DNA of 46,962 bases from an uncultured Atopobiaceae bacterium (GTDB taxonomy: Bacteria > Actinomycetota > Coriobacteriia > Coriobacteriales > Atopobiaceae): the NCBI GenBank assembly GCA_944320385.1, contig CALUHH010000015.1, positions 1-46,962 on the forward strand, read 5' to 3'. A program made the position numbers and the translations under genes. The notes under the pieces are model-generated. The model searched no databases and was not told where the DNA came from. It worked only from the letters and a program-made list of their open reading frames with translations. This document shows, piece after piece, positions 32,773 to 40,978 of this stretch. Every line of letters begins with the position of its first letter. The first letter of the stretch is position 1.

Positions 32773-34128
32773 ATGGATACCTTGTTCACGCGCGTCGAGA
32801 CCGCGCGCAAAATCGAGAACGCGCCGCTCGCAGCCCGCATGCGGCCCACGACGCTCGACGGCTACGTCGGCCAGGAGAAGGCCGTCGGGCCCGGCAGCTG
32901 GCTGCGGCGCGCCATCGAGCACGACACCCTGTCGTCGGTCATCCTCTACGGGCCGGCCGGCACGGGCAAGACCACGCTCGCGCGCATCATCGCCAACACC
33001 ACGCATGCCGAGTTCGTCGAGGTCAGCGCCATCACCGGCACGGTCAAGGACCTCCGCCGCGAGATCGAGGCCGCCGAGAGCCGCCTGCTCAGCATGGGCC
33101 GGCGCACGATCCTCTTCGTGGACGAGATTCACCGCTTCAACCGCAGCCAGCAAGACGCGCTGCTCCACGCGGTGGAGGACCGGATCGTGGTCCTTATCGG
33201 CGCCACGACGGAGAACCCCTACTTCGAGGTCAACTCCGCCCTGATCAGCCGCAGCCGCGTCGTGGAGCTCACCGCCCTCGACGACGACTCGGTCCGCGAG
33301 CTCATCCGCCGCGCGCTCGCAGCCCCGGAGGGCCTCGCCGGCGCCTTCGCGCTCGCGCCCGAGGCGGCCGACGAGATCGTGACGCTCGCGGGCGGCGACG
33401 GGCGCGCCGCGCTCACCTCGCTCGAGCTCGCCTCCCAGATGGTGGACCGCCCGGCGGACGAGTTGGACGGCGTGCCCGCCACGATCACCCGCGAGCACGT
33501 CCTGGAGGCCAACCCCCGCCGCGGCCTGCCCTATGACAAGTCCGGCGACATGCACTACGACGTCATCTCGGCCTTCATCAAGTCCATGCGCGGCTCGGAC
33601 CCCGACGCCGTGCTCTACTGGCTCGCCCGCATGCTCGACGCCGGCGAGGACCCCAAGTTCATCGCCCGCCGCATCATGATCTGCGCCTCGGAGGACGTGG
33701 GCAACGCCGACCCGCAGGCGCTGCTCGTCGCCCACGCCGCCTTCCGCGCCACCGAGGTCATCGGCATGCCGGAGTGCCGCATCAACCTGGCCCAGGCCGC
33801 CACCTACGTGGCCCTGGCGCCCAAGTCAAACGCCGCGGAGGCCGGCATCGACGCCGCCCTCGCCGAGGTGCGCTCTGGGCCGCGCCGCGAGGTGCCCAGC
33901 CACCTGCGCGATCGCCACCGCCCCGGCTCGGACGAGTACGGCGCCTACCTCTACCCGCACAACTACCCGGGCGGGTGGGTGCCGCAGCGCTACCTGCCCG
34001 AGGGCCTCGAGCGCGGCTGCTTCTACCAGGCGAGCCCGCGCGGCTGGGAGGCGTGGCGCCAGGAGGCGATCGGTCGCGACATCGCGGACGCCGAGACGAG
34101 CGGAAACGACGCCGGCGCAGTTGGGTAA
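32773..34128 (+). CDS. rarA: Replication-associated recombination protein A
   Basis: The 451-residue AAA+ ATPase is RarA/MgsA, related to the eukaryotic WRNIP1. It acts at stalled replication forks and interacts with SSB. Motifs are [21 protein letters not shown], Walker A [14 protein letters not shown], Walker B [17 protein letters not shown], sensor 1 [18 protein letters not shown], and the C-terminal tetramerisation region [30 protein letters not shown]-like. The start is ATG 32773 with an upstream TACAAT too close for a leader. It is followed by the DUF948 operon. Confidence 0.95.
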   Translation: [451 protein letters not shown]

Positions 34129-34131
34129 AAT
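34126..34131 (+). promoter_or_regulatory. Possible -10 box of the sigma-factor operon
   Basis: TAAAAT overlaps the rarA stop codon and lies 50 bp before the DUF948 start. The -35 is not recognisable. Confidence 0.35.
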
Positions 34132-34180
34132 GGGGGACTGGGGCGCCCGCCCCGCACCCGTCGCTCCTAAGGAGGGCGCA

Positions 34181-34732
34181 ATGGACTTTCTGAACGTCGC
34201 CTTGGTCGTGCTCGTCCTCATCGGCGTCTGGGCCGTCGTCGAGGTCGCCCTGACGATGCGCAGCGCGCGCAAGAGCATCGACAAGCTCACCACCTCCGCA
34301 AACGAGGTCATCGAGCAGGCCCAGCCGATCGTGGCCAAGCTCGACGGCATGGTCGACGAGCTCGAGCCCGCCGCCAAGGAGGCCGTGCCCCTGCTCAAGA
34401 AGGCCGAGGTCTCCCTGGACACCGCCAACGTCTCGCTCGAGCGCGTCAACGGCATCCTCGAGGACGTCTCCTCGGTCTCGGGCACCGCCTCGACCGTCAC
34501 CGGCGCCGTCAACCGCGCCGCCGAGACCGCCGTCTCCGGCGTGGCGAGCGTGGTCTCGCGCCTCAAGGGCGGCGCCTCCTCCGAGCGCGTCGCGCGCCTC
34601 GAGGGCGGGGAGGCCCCGGAGCGGGCCGAGAAGGACGAGGAACAGGTTCCGCCGCGCTACGTCGAGTACGTCAGCGTGGGCACCCAGGCAGGCGAGCCCG
34701 CGGACGCCGCGGGTGACGCGGAGGAGCAGTGA
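34181..34732 (+). CDS. DUF948-like membrane protein
   Basis: The 183-residue protein has one N-terminal membrane helix (about 4-24, LNVALVVLVLIGVWAVVEVAL). A helical, coiled-coil-prone region with LTTSANEVIEQAQPIVAKLD repeats and an acidic tail follow. This is the DUF948 pattern, found in general-stress loci of Gram-positive bacteria. The ATG at 34181 has a strong AAGGAGG site. Its stop overlaps the anti-sigma ATG by one base (TGATG), indicating translational coupling. CGAGAAGGAC lies at 34627-34636. Confidence 0.78.
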   Translation: MDFLNVALVVLVLIGVWAVVEVALTMRSARKSIDKLTTSANEVIEQAQPIVAKLDGMVDELEPAAKEAVPLLKKAEVSLDTANVSLERVNGILEDVSSVSGTASTVTGAVNRAAETAVSGVASVVSRLKGGASSERVARLEGGEAPERAEKDEEQVPPRYVEYVSVGTQAGEPADAAGDAEEQ

Positions 34733-35100
34733 TGGACGAGAAGAACGTGACGCTTTCGGTCCCCGCGGAGGCCGAGTTTGCCCGCTCGGTGCGCATGACC
34801 GCCTCCACGCTTGCCGTCTGCTGCGACATGAGCGTGGAGGACGTCGAGGACGTCCGCATGATCGCGGAGGAGGGCTTCGTCTACTCCTGCGCCACGGCGC
34901 CGGAGCGCGTGGGCGTGTCCTTCTCGCTCACCGGCGACGCCATGGCGATGGACTTCACCCTGGGCGACGCCGAGCCGGCCGACGAGTCGATCGACCTCGT
35001 CGAGGTGCTGCTCTCCGCCGTGTGCGACGTCTTCTCCGTCTCCGAGGACGGGCGCGTGCTGCATCTCGTCAAGCGGGCGGGGGACGCCCATGACGACTAA
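34732..35100 (+). CDS. RsbW-like anti-sigma factor (GHKL ATPase fold)
   Basis: The 122-residue protein has the size and layout of RsbW/SpoIIAB-type anti-sigma kinases: TLSVPAEAEFARSVRMTASTLA at the start and DVEDVRMIAEEGFVYSCATA, matching the helix with the catalytic glutamate and the N-box (normally E-x-x-x-N). The N-box Asn is replaced here (EEGFVYSC), so kinase activity is uncertain. It overlaps both neighbours by 1 and 11 bases and precedes a SigB-type sigma factor that it probably holds inactive. Codons 2-4 are Asp-Glu-Lys-Asn inside CGAGAAGAAC (34737-34746). No anti-anti-sigma gene is in the window. Confidence 0.78.
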   Translation: MDEKNVTLSVPAEAEFARSVRMTASTLAVCCDMSVEDVEDVRMIAEEGFVYSCATAPERVGVSFSLTGDAMAMDFTLGDAEPADESIDLVEVLLSAVCDVFSVSEDGRVLHLVKRAGDAHDD

Positions 35101-35917
35101 CGGGTCCGCCGAGCGGGCCGCGGCGCGGGCGCTCCGCCGGGCCTCCGGCGGCAAGGCGGCCTGGGACAAGGACCGCACCCGGGAGCTCTTCCGCCGCTTC
35201 AAGGAGCAGGGGGACGCCGAGGCGCGCGACCAGCTGATCGTCAACCACATCAACCTCGTGCGCTTTCTCGCCTCCAGGTTCAAGAACCGCGGCGAGTCGC
35301 TCGAGGACCTCATCCAGGTGGGCACGATCGGTCTGATCAAGGCCATCGACCGCTTTGACCCGGACCGCGGCCTCGAGTTCACCACCTACGCCACGCCCAC
35401 GATCATGGGCGAGATCAAGCGCCACTTCCGCGACAAGGGGTGGTCGGTGCGGGTGCCGCGCCGCCTGCAGGAGCTCTCCGCCAAGGTCAACCAGGCGACC
35501 GACGAGCTCACCAACCAGCTTCAGCGCAGCCCCTCGGTCGCCGAGATCGCTGACTACCTGGGTTCGAGCGTGGACGAGGTCCTCGAGGCGATGGAGTCCT
35601 CGAGCGCCTACAGCTCGGTGCCACTCGAGGGCGGCGGGTCCGGCGAGGACGACGAGAGCCCCTCGGTCATCGACCACTACGCCACCGAGGATCCCGACCT
35701 GGCGGCGTCCGACGACCGCATCGTGCTCGAGCAGGCCATCGCCGACTTCTCGCCGCGCGAGCAGGAGATCATCAAGATGCGCTTCGAGCAGGGGCTCACG
35801 CAGGTCGAGATCGCCGAGCGCGAGGGCATCTCGCAGGTGCAGGTCTCGCGCCTGCTGCGCCGCGCGCTCAGGCGCCTGCAGGACAAGATCGACCCCGAGG
35901 GGCTCATGCGCGCATGA
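35090..35917 (+). CDS. SigB/SigF-type RNA polymerase sigma factor
   Basis: The 275-residue group-3 sigma factor has region 2 (LIVNHINLVRFLASRFKNRGESLEDLIQVGTIGLIKAIDRFDP, FTTYATPTIMGEIKRHFRDKGW), region 3 (VRVPRRLQELSAKVNQAT) and region 4 with the HTH (LTQVEIAEREGISQVQVSRLLRRAL). It belongs to the SigB/SigF/SigG branch that controls general stress or sporulation. With its upstream RsbW-like protein it forms a partner-switching pair. The ATG overlaps the anti-sigma stop by 11 bases, so translation is coupled. In a non-spore-forming actinobacterium, general stress is the likelier role. Confidence 0.92.
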   Translation: MTTNGSAERAAARALRRASGGKAAWDKDRTRELFRRFKEQGDAEARDQLIVNHINLVRFLASRFKNRGESLEDLIQVGTIGLIKAIDRFDPDRGLEFTTYATPTIMGEIKRHFRDKGWSVRVPRRLQELSAKVNQATDELTNQLQRSPSVAEIADYLGSSVDEVLEAMESSSAYSSVPLEGGGSGEDDESPSVIDHYATEDPDLAASDDRIVLEQAIADFSPREQEIIKMRFEQGLTQVEIAEREGISQVQVSRLLRRALRRLQDKIDPEGLMRA

Positions 35918-35955
35918 GACGGCGGGGGCCGTCGCCGCTCCCGCGAAGGAGGACC

Positions 35956-37224
35956 ATGAACCGTTACGAGAAGTGGCGCCTGCGCGCGACCGTCACCTGG
36001 GCGATCGTGGGCGCCATCGTGCTCTTCCTGCTTGCCGTGCGCGGCCTCGCCGTCGTGGGCCAGGCGGTCGAGCTGCTGCTCATCGGCATCATCACGGGCT
36101 TCATCTGCAGCCCCATCACCAACTGGCTCGAGGACCGCCGCGTCCCGCGCAGCATCGCCGCCCTTCTCGCCCTGCTGATCGTGGTGTCGTGCATCGTGGC
36201 CCTGGTCGCGCTCTTCGTGGGCCCCTTCGCTCGCGAGCTCATGGCGCTCCTGAGAAACGTCCCCTCCTACTTCTCGCAGGTGGAGGACGCCCTCGGCACC
36301 TTCTGGGACACCTTTGGCTCCAGCAGCAGCACCAACGTCCAGAGCACGGTCAACGCGCTCGTCCAGGTCCTCACCGAGGCGGGCTCGGGCATCGCCTCCG
36401 ACCTCGCGCGCAACCTCTCCACCGGCCTCGTGGCCAACCTCACCGACCTCGCCGGCCACTTCGTGACCTTCTTCCTGGGCCTCATCCTCGCGTACTGGTT
36501 CGCGCTCGACTACCCCAAGATCATGCGCGAGCTCGCCGTCATCGCCGGCCCGGAGTACGACGAGGAGATGGTGCTCACCTTCGCCGTCCTCTCCCGCTCC
36601 ATGGGCGGCTACATGCGCGGGACGCTGATCACCTCGCTCGCCAACGGCCTCATGGTCGCGGCCGGCCTCGCCCTTCTCGGCCACCCCTACGCGGGCCTGC
36701 TCGGCATCGCCACGTTCGTGCTGCACTTCGTGCCCGTGATCGGACCGTTCCTGTCCTCGATCTTCGCCGTCCTTCTCGGCCTGTTCGTGAGCCTGCCCTG
36801 CGCCTTCTGGACGCTCGTCATCACCGTGGTGGCGCAAAACGTGACCGACAACGTGCTCTCTCCGCTCGTGATGCGCTCCTCGATCAAGATCCACCCCGCG
36901 CTCTCGCTGCTGGGCATCATCATCGGCGGCGCGCTGGGCGGCGCGGTGGGCATGCTGCTCGCGGTGCCGCTCACGGCCGCCATCAAGGGCTTCTTCGTCT
37001 ACTACTTCGAGTCCCACACCGGTCGCCAGCTGGTCTCCAAGGAGGGCGCGATCTTCGGCTCCACGCCGTTCAACTACGCCGACGGCCGGCCCCAGCCCAC
37101 CTTCGACGCCCTCGACGACGACACCTTCATCGCGCGCTCGCGCCTGCTCGACGGCCTCACGCGCCTGCACGACCAGAAGAGAGCCGCCCCGGCCGCCCCG
37201 TCGGCGGGCGAGAAGGACGCGTAG
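35956..37224 (+). CDS. AI-2E family transporter
   Basis: The 422-residue membrane protein has about eight helices and belongs to the AI-2E (TqsA/PerM) family, whose members include autoinducer-2 exporters and Na/H antiporters. Typical blocks are LLIGIITGFICSPITNWLEDRRVPRS, FLGLILAYWFALDYPKIMRE, LHFVPVIGPFLSSIFAVLLGL and QNVTDNVLSPLVMRSSIKIHPALSLLGIIIGG. The ATG at 35956 has AAGGAGG. The last codons (Gly-Glu-Lys-Asp-Ala-stop) lie within a 28-bp direct repeat whose other copy is at 38205-38232. The transported compound cannot be predicted. Confidence 0.9.
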   Translation: MNRYEKWRLRATVTWAIVGAIVLFLLAVRGLAVVGQAVELLLIGIITGFICSPITNWLEDRRVPRSIAALLALLIVVSCIVALVALFVGPFARELMALLRNVPSYFSQVEDALGTFWDTFGSSSSTNVQSTVNALVQVLTEAGSGIASDLARNLSTGLVANLTDLAGHFVTFFLGLILAYWFALDYPKIMRELAVIAGPEYDEEMVLTFAVLSRSMGGYMRGTLITSLANGLMVAAGLALLGHPYAGLLGIATFVLHFVPVIGPFLSSIFAVLLGLFVSLPCAFWTLVITVVAQNVTDNVLSPLVMRSSIKIHPALSLLGIIIGGALGGAVGMLLAVPLTAAIKGFFVYYFESHTGRQLVSKEGAIFGSTPFNYADGRPQPTFDALDDDTFIARSRLLDGLTRLHDQKRAAPAAPSAGEKDA

Positions 37225-37234
37225 GTCCGCGGGC
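37207..37234 (+). repeat. 28-bp direct repeat, left copy
   Basis: GGCGAGAAGGACGCGTAGG followed by TCCGCGGGC covers the end of the AI-2E transporter gene including its stop. It recurs at 38205-38232 with one mismatch (GGCA in place of GGCG). The copies are 998 bp apart and bracket a repeat cluster and the DUF4160 module. Confidence 0.9.
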
Positions 37235-37260
37235 AGCCCGGCCCGGCGCGTTTTGCGGGC

Positions 37261-37471
37261 GCCCGCGCTTCTCGGCCCACCGTGCGCGGCCCGCCCGCAC
37301 TTCTCGTCATCCGCCGGGTGGTCGCCCGCACTCATGAGTGCGGGCATCGAGTGCGCTCAGGCCCGCACCCCTGCGGTGCACTTCTCAGCATCTGCCGGGT
37401 GTCTGCCCGCACTCGACGTCCTTGTCGGCCAAATCCGCCCGCACTTCTTGCCCGCACCCATGAGTGCGGGC
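37261..37471. repeat. GCCCGCAC repeat cluster with perfect palindromes
   Basis: GCCCGCAC occurs repeatedly in both orientations. A perfect 22-bp palindrome lies at 37324-37345 (centre ACTCATGAGT). Its near copy is at 37450-37471. A 37-bp segment starting GCACTTCTC and containing GCCGGGTG at 37297 recurs at 37378 (81 bp later). TTCTC follows GCAC in several units, echoing CGAGAAG. The region 37235-37599 contains no gene that I can support. Confidence 0.8.
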
Positions 37472-37501
37472 TCTCGGCCCGCCGGGCCCTCGACCGACAA
37501 C

Positions 37502-37553
37502 GCCATATGGGACACTTTCCGGCCCGTGCGTCGCGGATTCCGTCCCATATGGC
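37502..37553. repeat. Hairpin with 12-bp perfect arms
   Basis: GCCATATGGGAC (37502-37513) pairs with GTCCCATATGGC (37542-37553). It is followed by ATTTTCGG on the plus strand. It lies 47 bp past the DUF4160 stop and could end that transcript or stabilise its 3' end. Confidence 0.7.
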
Positions 37554-37599
37554 ATTTTCGGCCCACGGTATCAGGTCGTCCGCCGCACGATGTGTCGTA

Positions 37600-37878
37600 C
37601 TAGCAGTAGAAGTGCGCGCCCCCGAAGTAGGACTGCCACTTCTCGATGATCTCCCCGCCCCGTGCCTCGATAATTCGCATGATGTTTCTCAAGGTCTGAC
37701 GGGGAATCCGGGAGTTGTTGTGCGCGAGGTAGCACTTTCCCGCGCGGGTCAGCCAGATTTTTGTGGAGGTGGCGGACGGCGCGCCCTCGCAGACGTGAAC
37801 GTGGACGGGCTCGAGGGGCTCGCCTTCTCCCGACCAGAAGTACACCCAGTAGGGTCCGATTTTAAAAACCTGAGGCAT
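37600..37878 (-). CDS. DUF4160 protein
   Basis: The 92-residue protein has the DUF4160 pattern: MPQVFKIGPYWVYFWSGEG at the start, then EPVHVHVCEG and a helical C-terminus with NIMRIIEARGGEIIEKW. DUF4160 proteins generally occur in two-gene modules with a DUF2442-type partner; a toxin-antitoxin role is suspected but unproven. The ATG at 37878 overlaps the end of the upstream gene by 17 bp. Alternative upstream starts lie wholly inside that gene. The module lies between 28-bp direct repeats. Confidence 0.8.
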   Translation of the reverse strand: MPQVFKIGPYWVYFWSGEGEPLEPVHVHVCEGAPSATSTKIWLTRAGKCYLAHNNSRIPRQTLRNIMRIIEARGGEIIEKWQSYFGGAHFYC

Positions 37879-38134
37879 GGTCGAACCCCCCGTCATCTGC
37901 GAACTCCATGATGAGATGCGCAGTCGACGAGACCACCTCGTCGTAGCGGGCAAGCTCCTCCTCGGTGAACCCCTCGCAGTCGAGCCACTCGTAGTCCGGA
38001 AGCATGCAGGTCACGTGATGGAAGCAGTCCCTGGCGTCCGGCTTCTCGATGTACACCTTGACCCTGCCGTCGTCGCCCATGTCCGAGTGGACGATCTCGG
38101 TGCCGTCATCGAGCGTGAGAAACGGGTACATCAT
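37862..38134 (-). CDS. Partner of the DUF4160 protein (DUF2442-like position)
   Basis: The 90-residue acidic protein (TLDDGTEIVHSDMGDDGRVKVYIEKPDARDCFHHV) precedes and overlaps the DUF4160 gene, the position usually held by a DUF2442-type partner. I cannot match the sequence itself to DUF2442 with confidence. Tandem ATGs at 38134 and 38131 follow a GGGAGG site. A minus-strand TATACT lies at 38178-38173. It may be the neutralising member of a toxin-antitoxin-like pair. Confidence 0.65.
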   Translation of the reverse strand: MMYPFLTLDDGTEIVHSDMGDDGRVKVYIEKPDARDCFHHVTCMLPDYEWLDCEGFTEEELARYDEVVSSTAHLIMEFADDGGFDHASGF

Positions 38135-38172
38135 GGCGGCCTCCCATCGTCGAGCAGCCTGGAACTAGGATG

Positions 38173-38178
38173 AGTATA
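38173..38178 (-). promoter_or_regulatory. -10 box of the DUF4160 module
   Basis: TATACT on the minus strand, 38 bp upstream of the first ATG. The promoter lies inside the right end of the repeat-bounded segment. Confidence 0.45.
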
Positions 38179-38204
38179 CCCGTCAGACGTCATGTGACGC
38201 GGCT

Positions 38205-38232
38205 GGCAAGAAGGACGCGTAGGTCCGCGGGC
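38205..38232 (+). repeat. 28-bp direct repeat, right copy
   Basis: GGCAAGAAGGACGCGTAGG followed by TCCGCGGGC, matching 27 of 28 bases of 37207-37234. Directly after it comes the alaS promoter region. Confidence 0.9.
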
Positions 38233-38268
38233 GGACCGGCCCAAGCCCCACGGCCGGGTCTCACGTGC

Positions 38269-38274
38269 TAGAAT
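38269..38274 (+). promoter_or_regulatory. -10 box of the alaS operon
   Basis: TAGAAT in the context GTGCTAGAATCAC, 43 bp upstream of the alaS ATG. The same GCTAGAATC context occurs upstream of aroK (43232). Confidence 0.5.
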
Positions 38275-38317
38275 CACAAGGCTGTATGCGCATAAAACCC
38301 AACCGCAGGGGAGACCA

Positions 38318-40978
38318 ATGAGCACCGCCGACTACAAGACCATGACCACCGCGGAGATCCGCGAGGACTTCCTCCGCTTCTTCGAGAGCAAGGGCTGCAA
38401 GCTGTACCCCTCGTCCTCGCTCGTCCCGGACGACCCGTCGCTGCTGCTCACCAACGCGGGCATGAACCAGTTCAAGGAGTACTACCAGGGCAAGAAGACC
38501 ATGCCCGAGATCGGCGCGTGCTCCTGCCAGAAGTGCCTGCGTACCAACGACATCGACAACATCGGCGACGCCACGCACCTCTCCTTCTTTGAGATGCTCG
38601 GCAACTTCTCCTTTGGCGGCTACTCCAAGGCCGACGCCATCGCCTGGGCCTACGACTTCATCACCGGCCCCGAGCACCTGGGCCTGCCGCCCGAGCGCCT
38701 CTACATGACCGTCTTCGAGGACGACGACGAGGCCATCGAGCTCTGGCACGAGCAGGGCGTCCCCTACGACCACATCTCCCGCCTCGGCGCCGACGACAAC
38801 TTCTGGGCCGCCGGCCCCACTGGCCCCTGCGGCCCGTGCTCGGAGATCTACTTCGACCAGGGCGAGGAGTTCGGCTGCGGCGGCGAGCACTGCGGCCCCG
38901 GCTGCGACGACTGCGACCGCTTCCTCGAGTTCTGGAACCTCGTCTTCACGCAGTACGACCGCCAGGAGGACGGGTCGCTGCCGGAGCTGCCGCACCGCAA
39001 CATCGACACCGGCATGGGCCTCGAGCGCATCGCGGCCATCATGCAGCACAAGGGCACCAACTATGACGGCGACCTGCTGCAGACCCTGATCGGGGTGGGC
39101 GAGCGCCTCTCCGGCAAGGCCTACGGCGACGACCCCGCCCGCGACCGCAGCCTGCGCATCGTGGCCGACCACGCGCGCGCCGTCACCTTCATGATCGGCG
39201 ACGGCATCCTGCCCTCCAACGAGGGCCGCGGCTACGTCCTGCGCCGCCTGCTGCGCCGCGCGGTCTACCACGGCCGCCTCATGGGCATCGAGGGCGAGTT
39301 CCTGTGCTCCTACGTCGAGGAGATCTGCCGCCTCATGGGCGAGAACTACCCGGCGATCGTGGAGAGCCACGCCCTGATCGACGGCATCGTCCGCGCCGAG
39401 GAGGAGCGCTTCGGCGCCACGCTCGACGCCGGCGAGGAGAGCCTCGCCGCCGAGCTCGAGAAGCTGGGCGACGGCGCGCAGCTGCCCGGCGACGTGGCCT
39501 TCAAGCTGCACGACACCTACGGCTTCCCGATCGACCTCACGCGCGAGATCTGCGAGGGCCGCGGCGTCACCGTCGACATGGACGCCTTCGACGCCTGCAT
39601 GACCGAGCAGCGCGAGCGCGCCCGCGCCTCCGCCAACCGCGACGCCTGGGGCACCTTCAACGACGTCTGGACCGCGCTCTCCGACCGCCTCGCGGCCACC
39701 GAGTTCGTCGGCTACGACGAGGACGAGGCCTCCGCGCGCGTGCTGGCCGTCGTCGCGGACGGCGAGGAGGTCGAGCGTGCCGAGAAGGGCATGGAGGTCG
39801 AGGTGGTCCTCGACCGCACGCCGTTCTACGCGGAGATGGGCGGCCAGGTGGGCGACACCGGCGCCATCACCTGCGACGGCGCCCGCCTGCGCGTGACCGA
39901 CACCAAGGTCAAGGGCGCGCTCTACGTGCACGCGGCCACCGTCGAGGAGGGCTCCATCGCCGCGGGCGACGCCGTCACCGCCTCGATCGACGCCGGCCGC
40001 CGCGAGCTCATCCGTCGCAACCACACCGCCACGCACCTGCTCGACGCGGCCCTCAAGAAGGTCCTGGGCGCCCATGTCTCCCAGGCCGGCTCGCTGGTGG
40101 CCCCCGACCGCCTGCGCTTTGACTTCACCCACTTCGAGGCCGTGACGGCCGAGGAGCTCGCCCGCATCGAGGGCATGGTCAACGCCGAGATCTTTGCCGC
40201 CGAGCCCATCGTGACCCGCGTCATGGGCATCGAGGATGCCAAGGCCTCCGGCGCGGTCGCCCTGTTTGGCGAGAAGTACGGCGACGTCGTGCGCGTGGTC
40301 TCCACCGGCGAGGGCGACGAGCCCTTCTCCCGCGAGCTCTGCGGCGGCACGCACGCCAAGAACACCGCCGACCTGGGCCTGTTCAAGATCGTCTCCGAGG
40401 GCTCCGTGGGCTCCAACGCCCGCCGCATCGAGGCCGTGACCTCGATGGGCGCCATCGAGTACGTGGACGAGCGCCTGCTCGCCCTCGACGGCGTGGCCCG
40501 CGAGCTCAAGTGCCGCCCGGACGACGTCGCCGAGCGCGTCGCCGCCCTGCAGGCGGAGCTGCGCGAGACCCGCAAGTCGCTCGAGGCCGCCACGACCGGC
40601 GCCGGCGCCGGCAAGGTCGCCGACGCCTACAAGGCCGCCGTGCAGATGGACGGCTACAAGGTCGTCGTCGCCCGCCTCGACGGGCTCTCCGGCAAGGAGA
40701 TGCGCTCCGCCTGGGACGGCATCCGCGACGCTGCGGGCGGCGAGCCCGTGGCCTGCGTGATCGCCTCCGCCACCCCCGACGGCAAGGTCGCCCTGCTCGC
40801 GGGCGGCACCGACGGCGCCGTCTCCGCGGGCTTCTCGGCCGGCGCGATCATCAAGGACATCGCGGGCCTGGTCGGCGGCCGCGGCGGCGGCAAGCCCGCC
40901 ATGGCGCAGGCCGGCGGCTCGGACGCCTCCGGCATCGACGCCGCCCTCGACGCGGCCCGCGCCGCGCTGGGCATCTAG
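38318..40978 (+). CDS. alaS: Alanyl-tRNA synthetase
   Basis: The 886-residue class-II synthetase charges tRNA-Ala. It begins TTAEIREDFLRFFESKGC. The catalytic core includes SLLLTNAGMNQFKEYYQG, LSFFEMLGNFSFGGY (motif 2) and NIDTGMGLERIAAIMQ (motif 3). The editing domain has HTATHLLDAALKK, and CGGTHAKNTADLG has the last zinc ligands. A C-terminal DHHA1-like C-Ala domain ends the protein. Length is normal. The ATG at 38318 follows AGGGGAG. Its stop overlaps the ruvX GTG by one base, starting a five- to seven-gene run. Confidence 0.98.
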   Translation: MSTADYKTMTTAEIREDFLRFFESKGCKLYPSSSLVPDDPSLLLTNAGMNQFKEYYQGKKTMPEIGACSCQKCLRTNDIDNIGDATHLSFFEMLGNFSFGGYSKADAIAWAYDFITGPEHLGLPPERLYMTVFEDDDEAIELWHEQGVPYDHISRLGADDNFWAAGPTGPCGPCSEIYFDQGEEFGCGGEHCGPGCDDCDRFLEFWNLVFTQYDRQEDGSLPELPHRNIDTGMGLERIAAIMQHKGTNYDGDLLQTLIGVGERLSGKAYGDDPARDRSLRIVADHARAVTFMIGDGILPSNEGRGYVLRRLLRRAVYHGRLMGIEGEFLCSYVEEICRLMGENYPAIVESHALIDGIVRAEEERFGATLDAGEESLAAELEKLGDGAQLPGDVAFKLHDTYGFPIDLTREICEGRGVTVDMDAFDACMTEQRERARASANRDAWGTFNDVWTALSDRLAATEFVGYDEDEASARVLAVVADGEEVERAEKGMEVEVVLDRTPFYAEMGGQVGDTGAITCDGARLRVTDTKVKGALYVHAATVEEGSIAAGDAVTASIDAGRRELIRRNHTATHLLDAALKKVLGAHVSQAGSLVAPDRLRFDFTHFEAVTAEELARIEGMVNAEIFAAEPIVTRVMGIEDAKASGAVALFGEKYGDVVRVVSTGEGDEPFSRELCGGTHAKNTADLGLFKIVSEGSVGSNARRIEAVTSMGAIEYVDERLLALDGVARELKCRPDDVAERVAALQAELRETRKSLEAATTGAGAGKVADAYKAAVQMDGYKVVVARLDGLSGKEMRSAWDGIRDAAGGEPVACVIASATPDGKVALLAGGTDGAVSAGFSAGAIIKDIAGLVGGRGGGKPAMAQAGGSDASGIDAALDAARAALGI

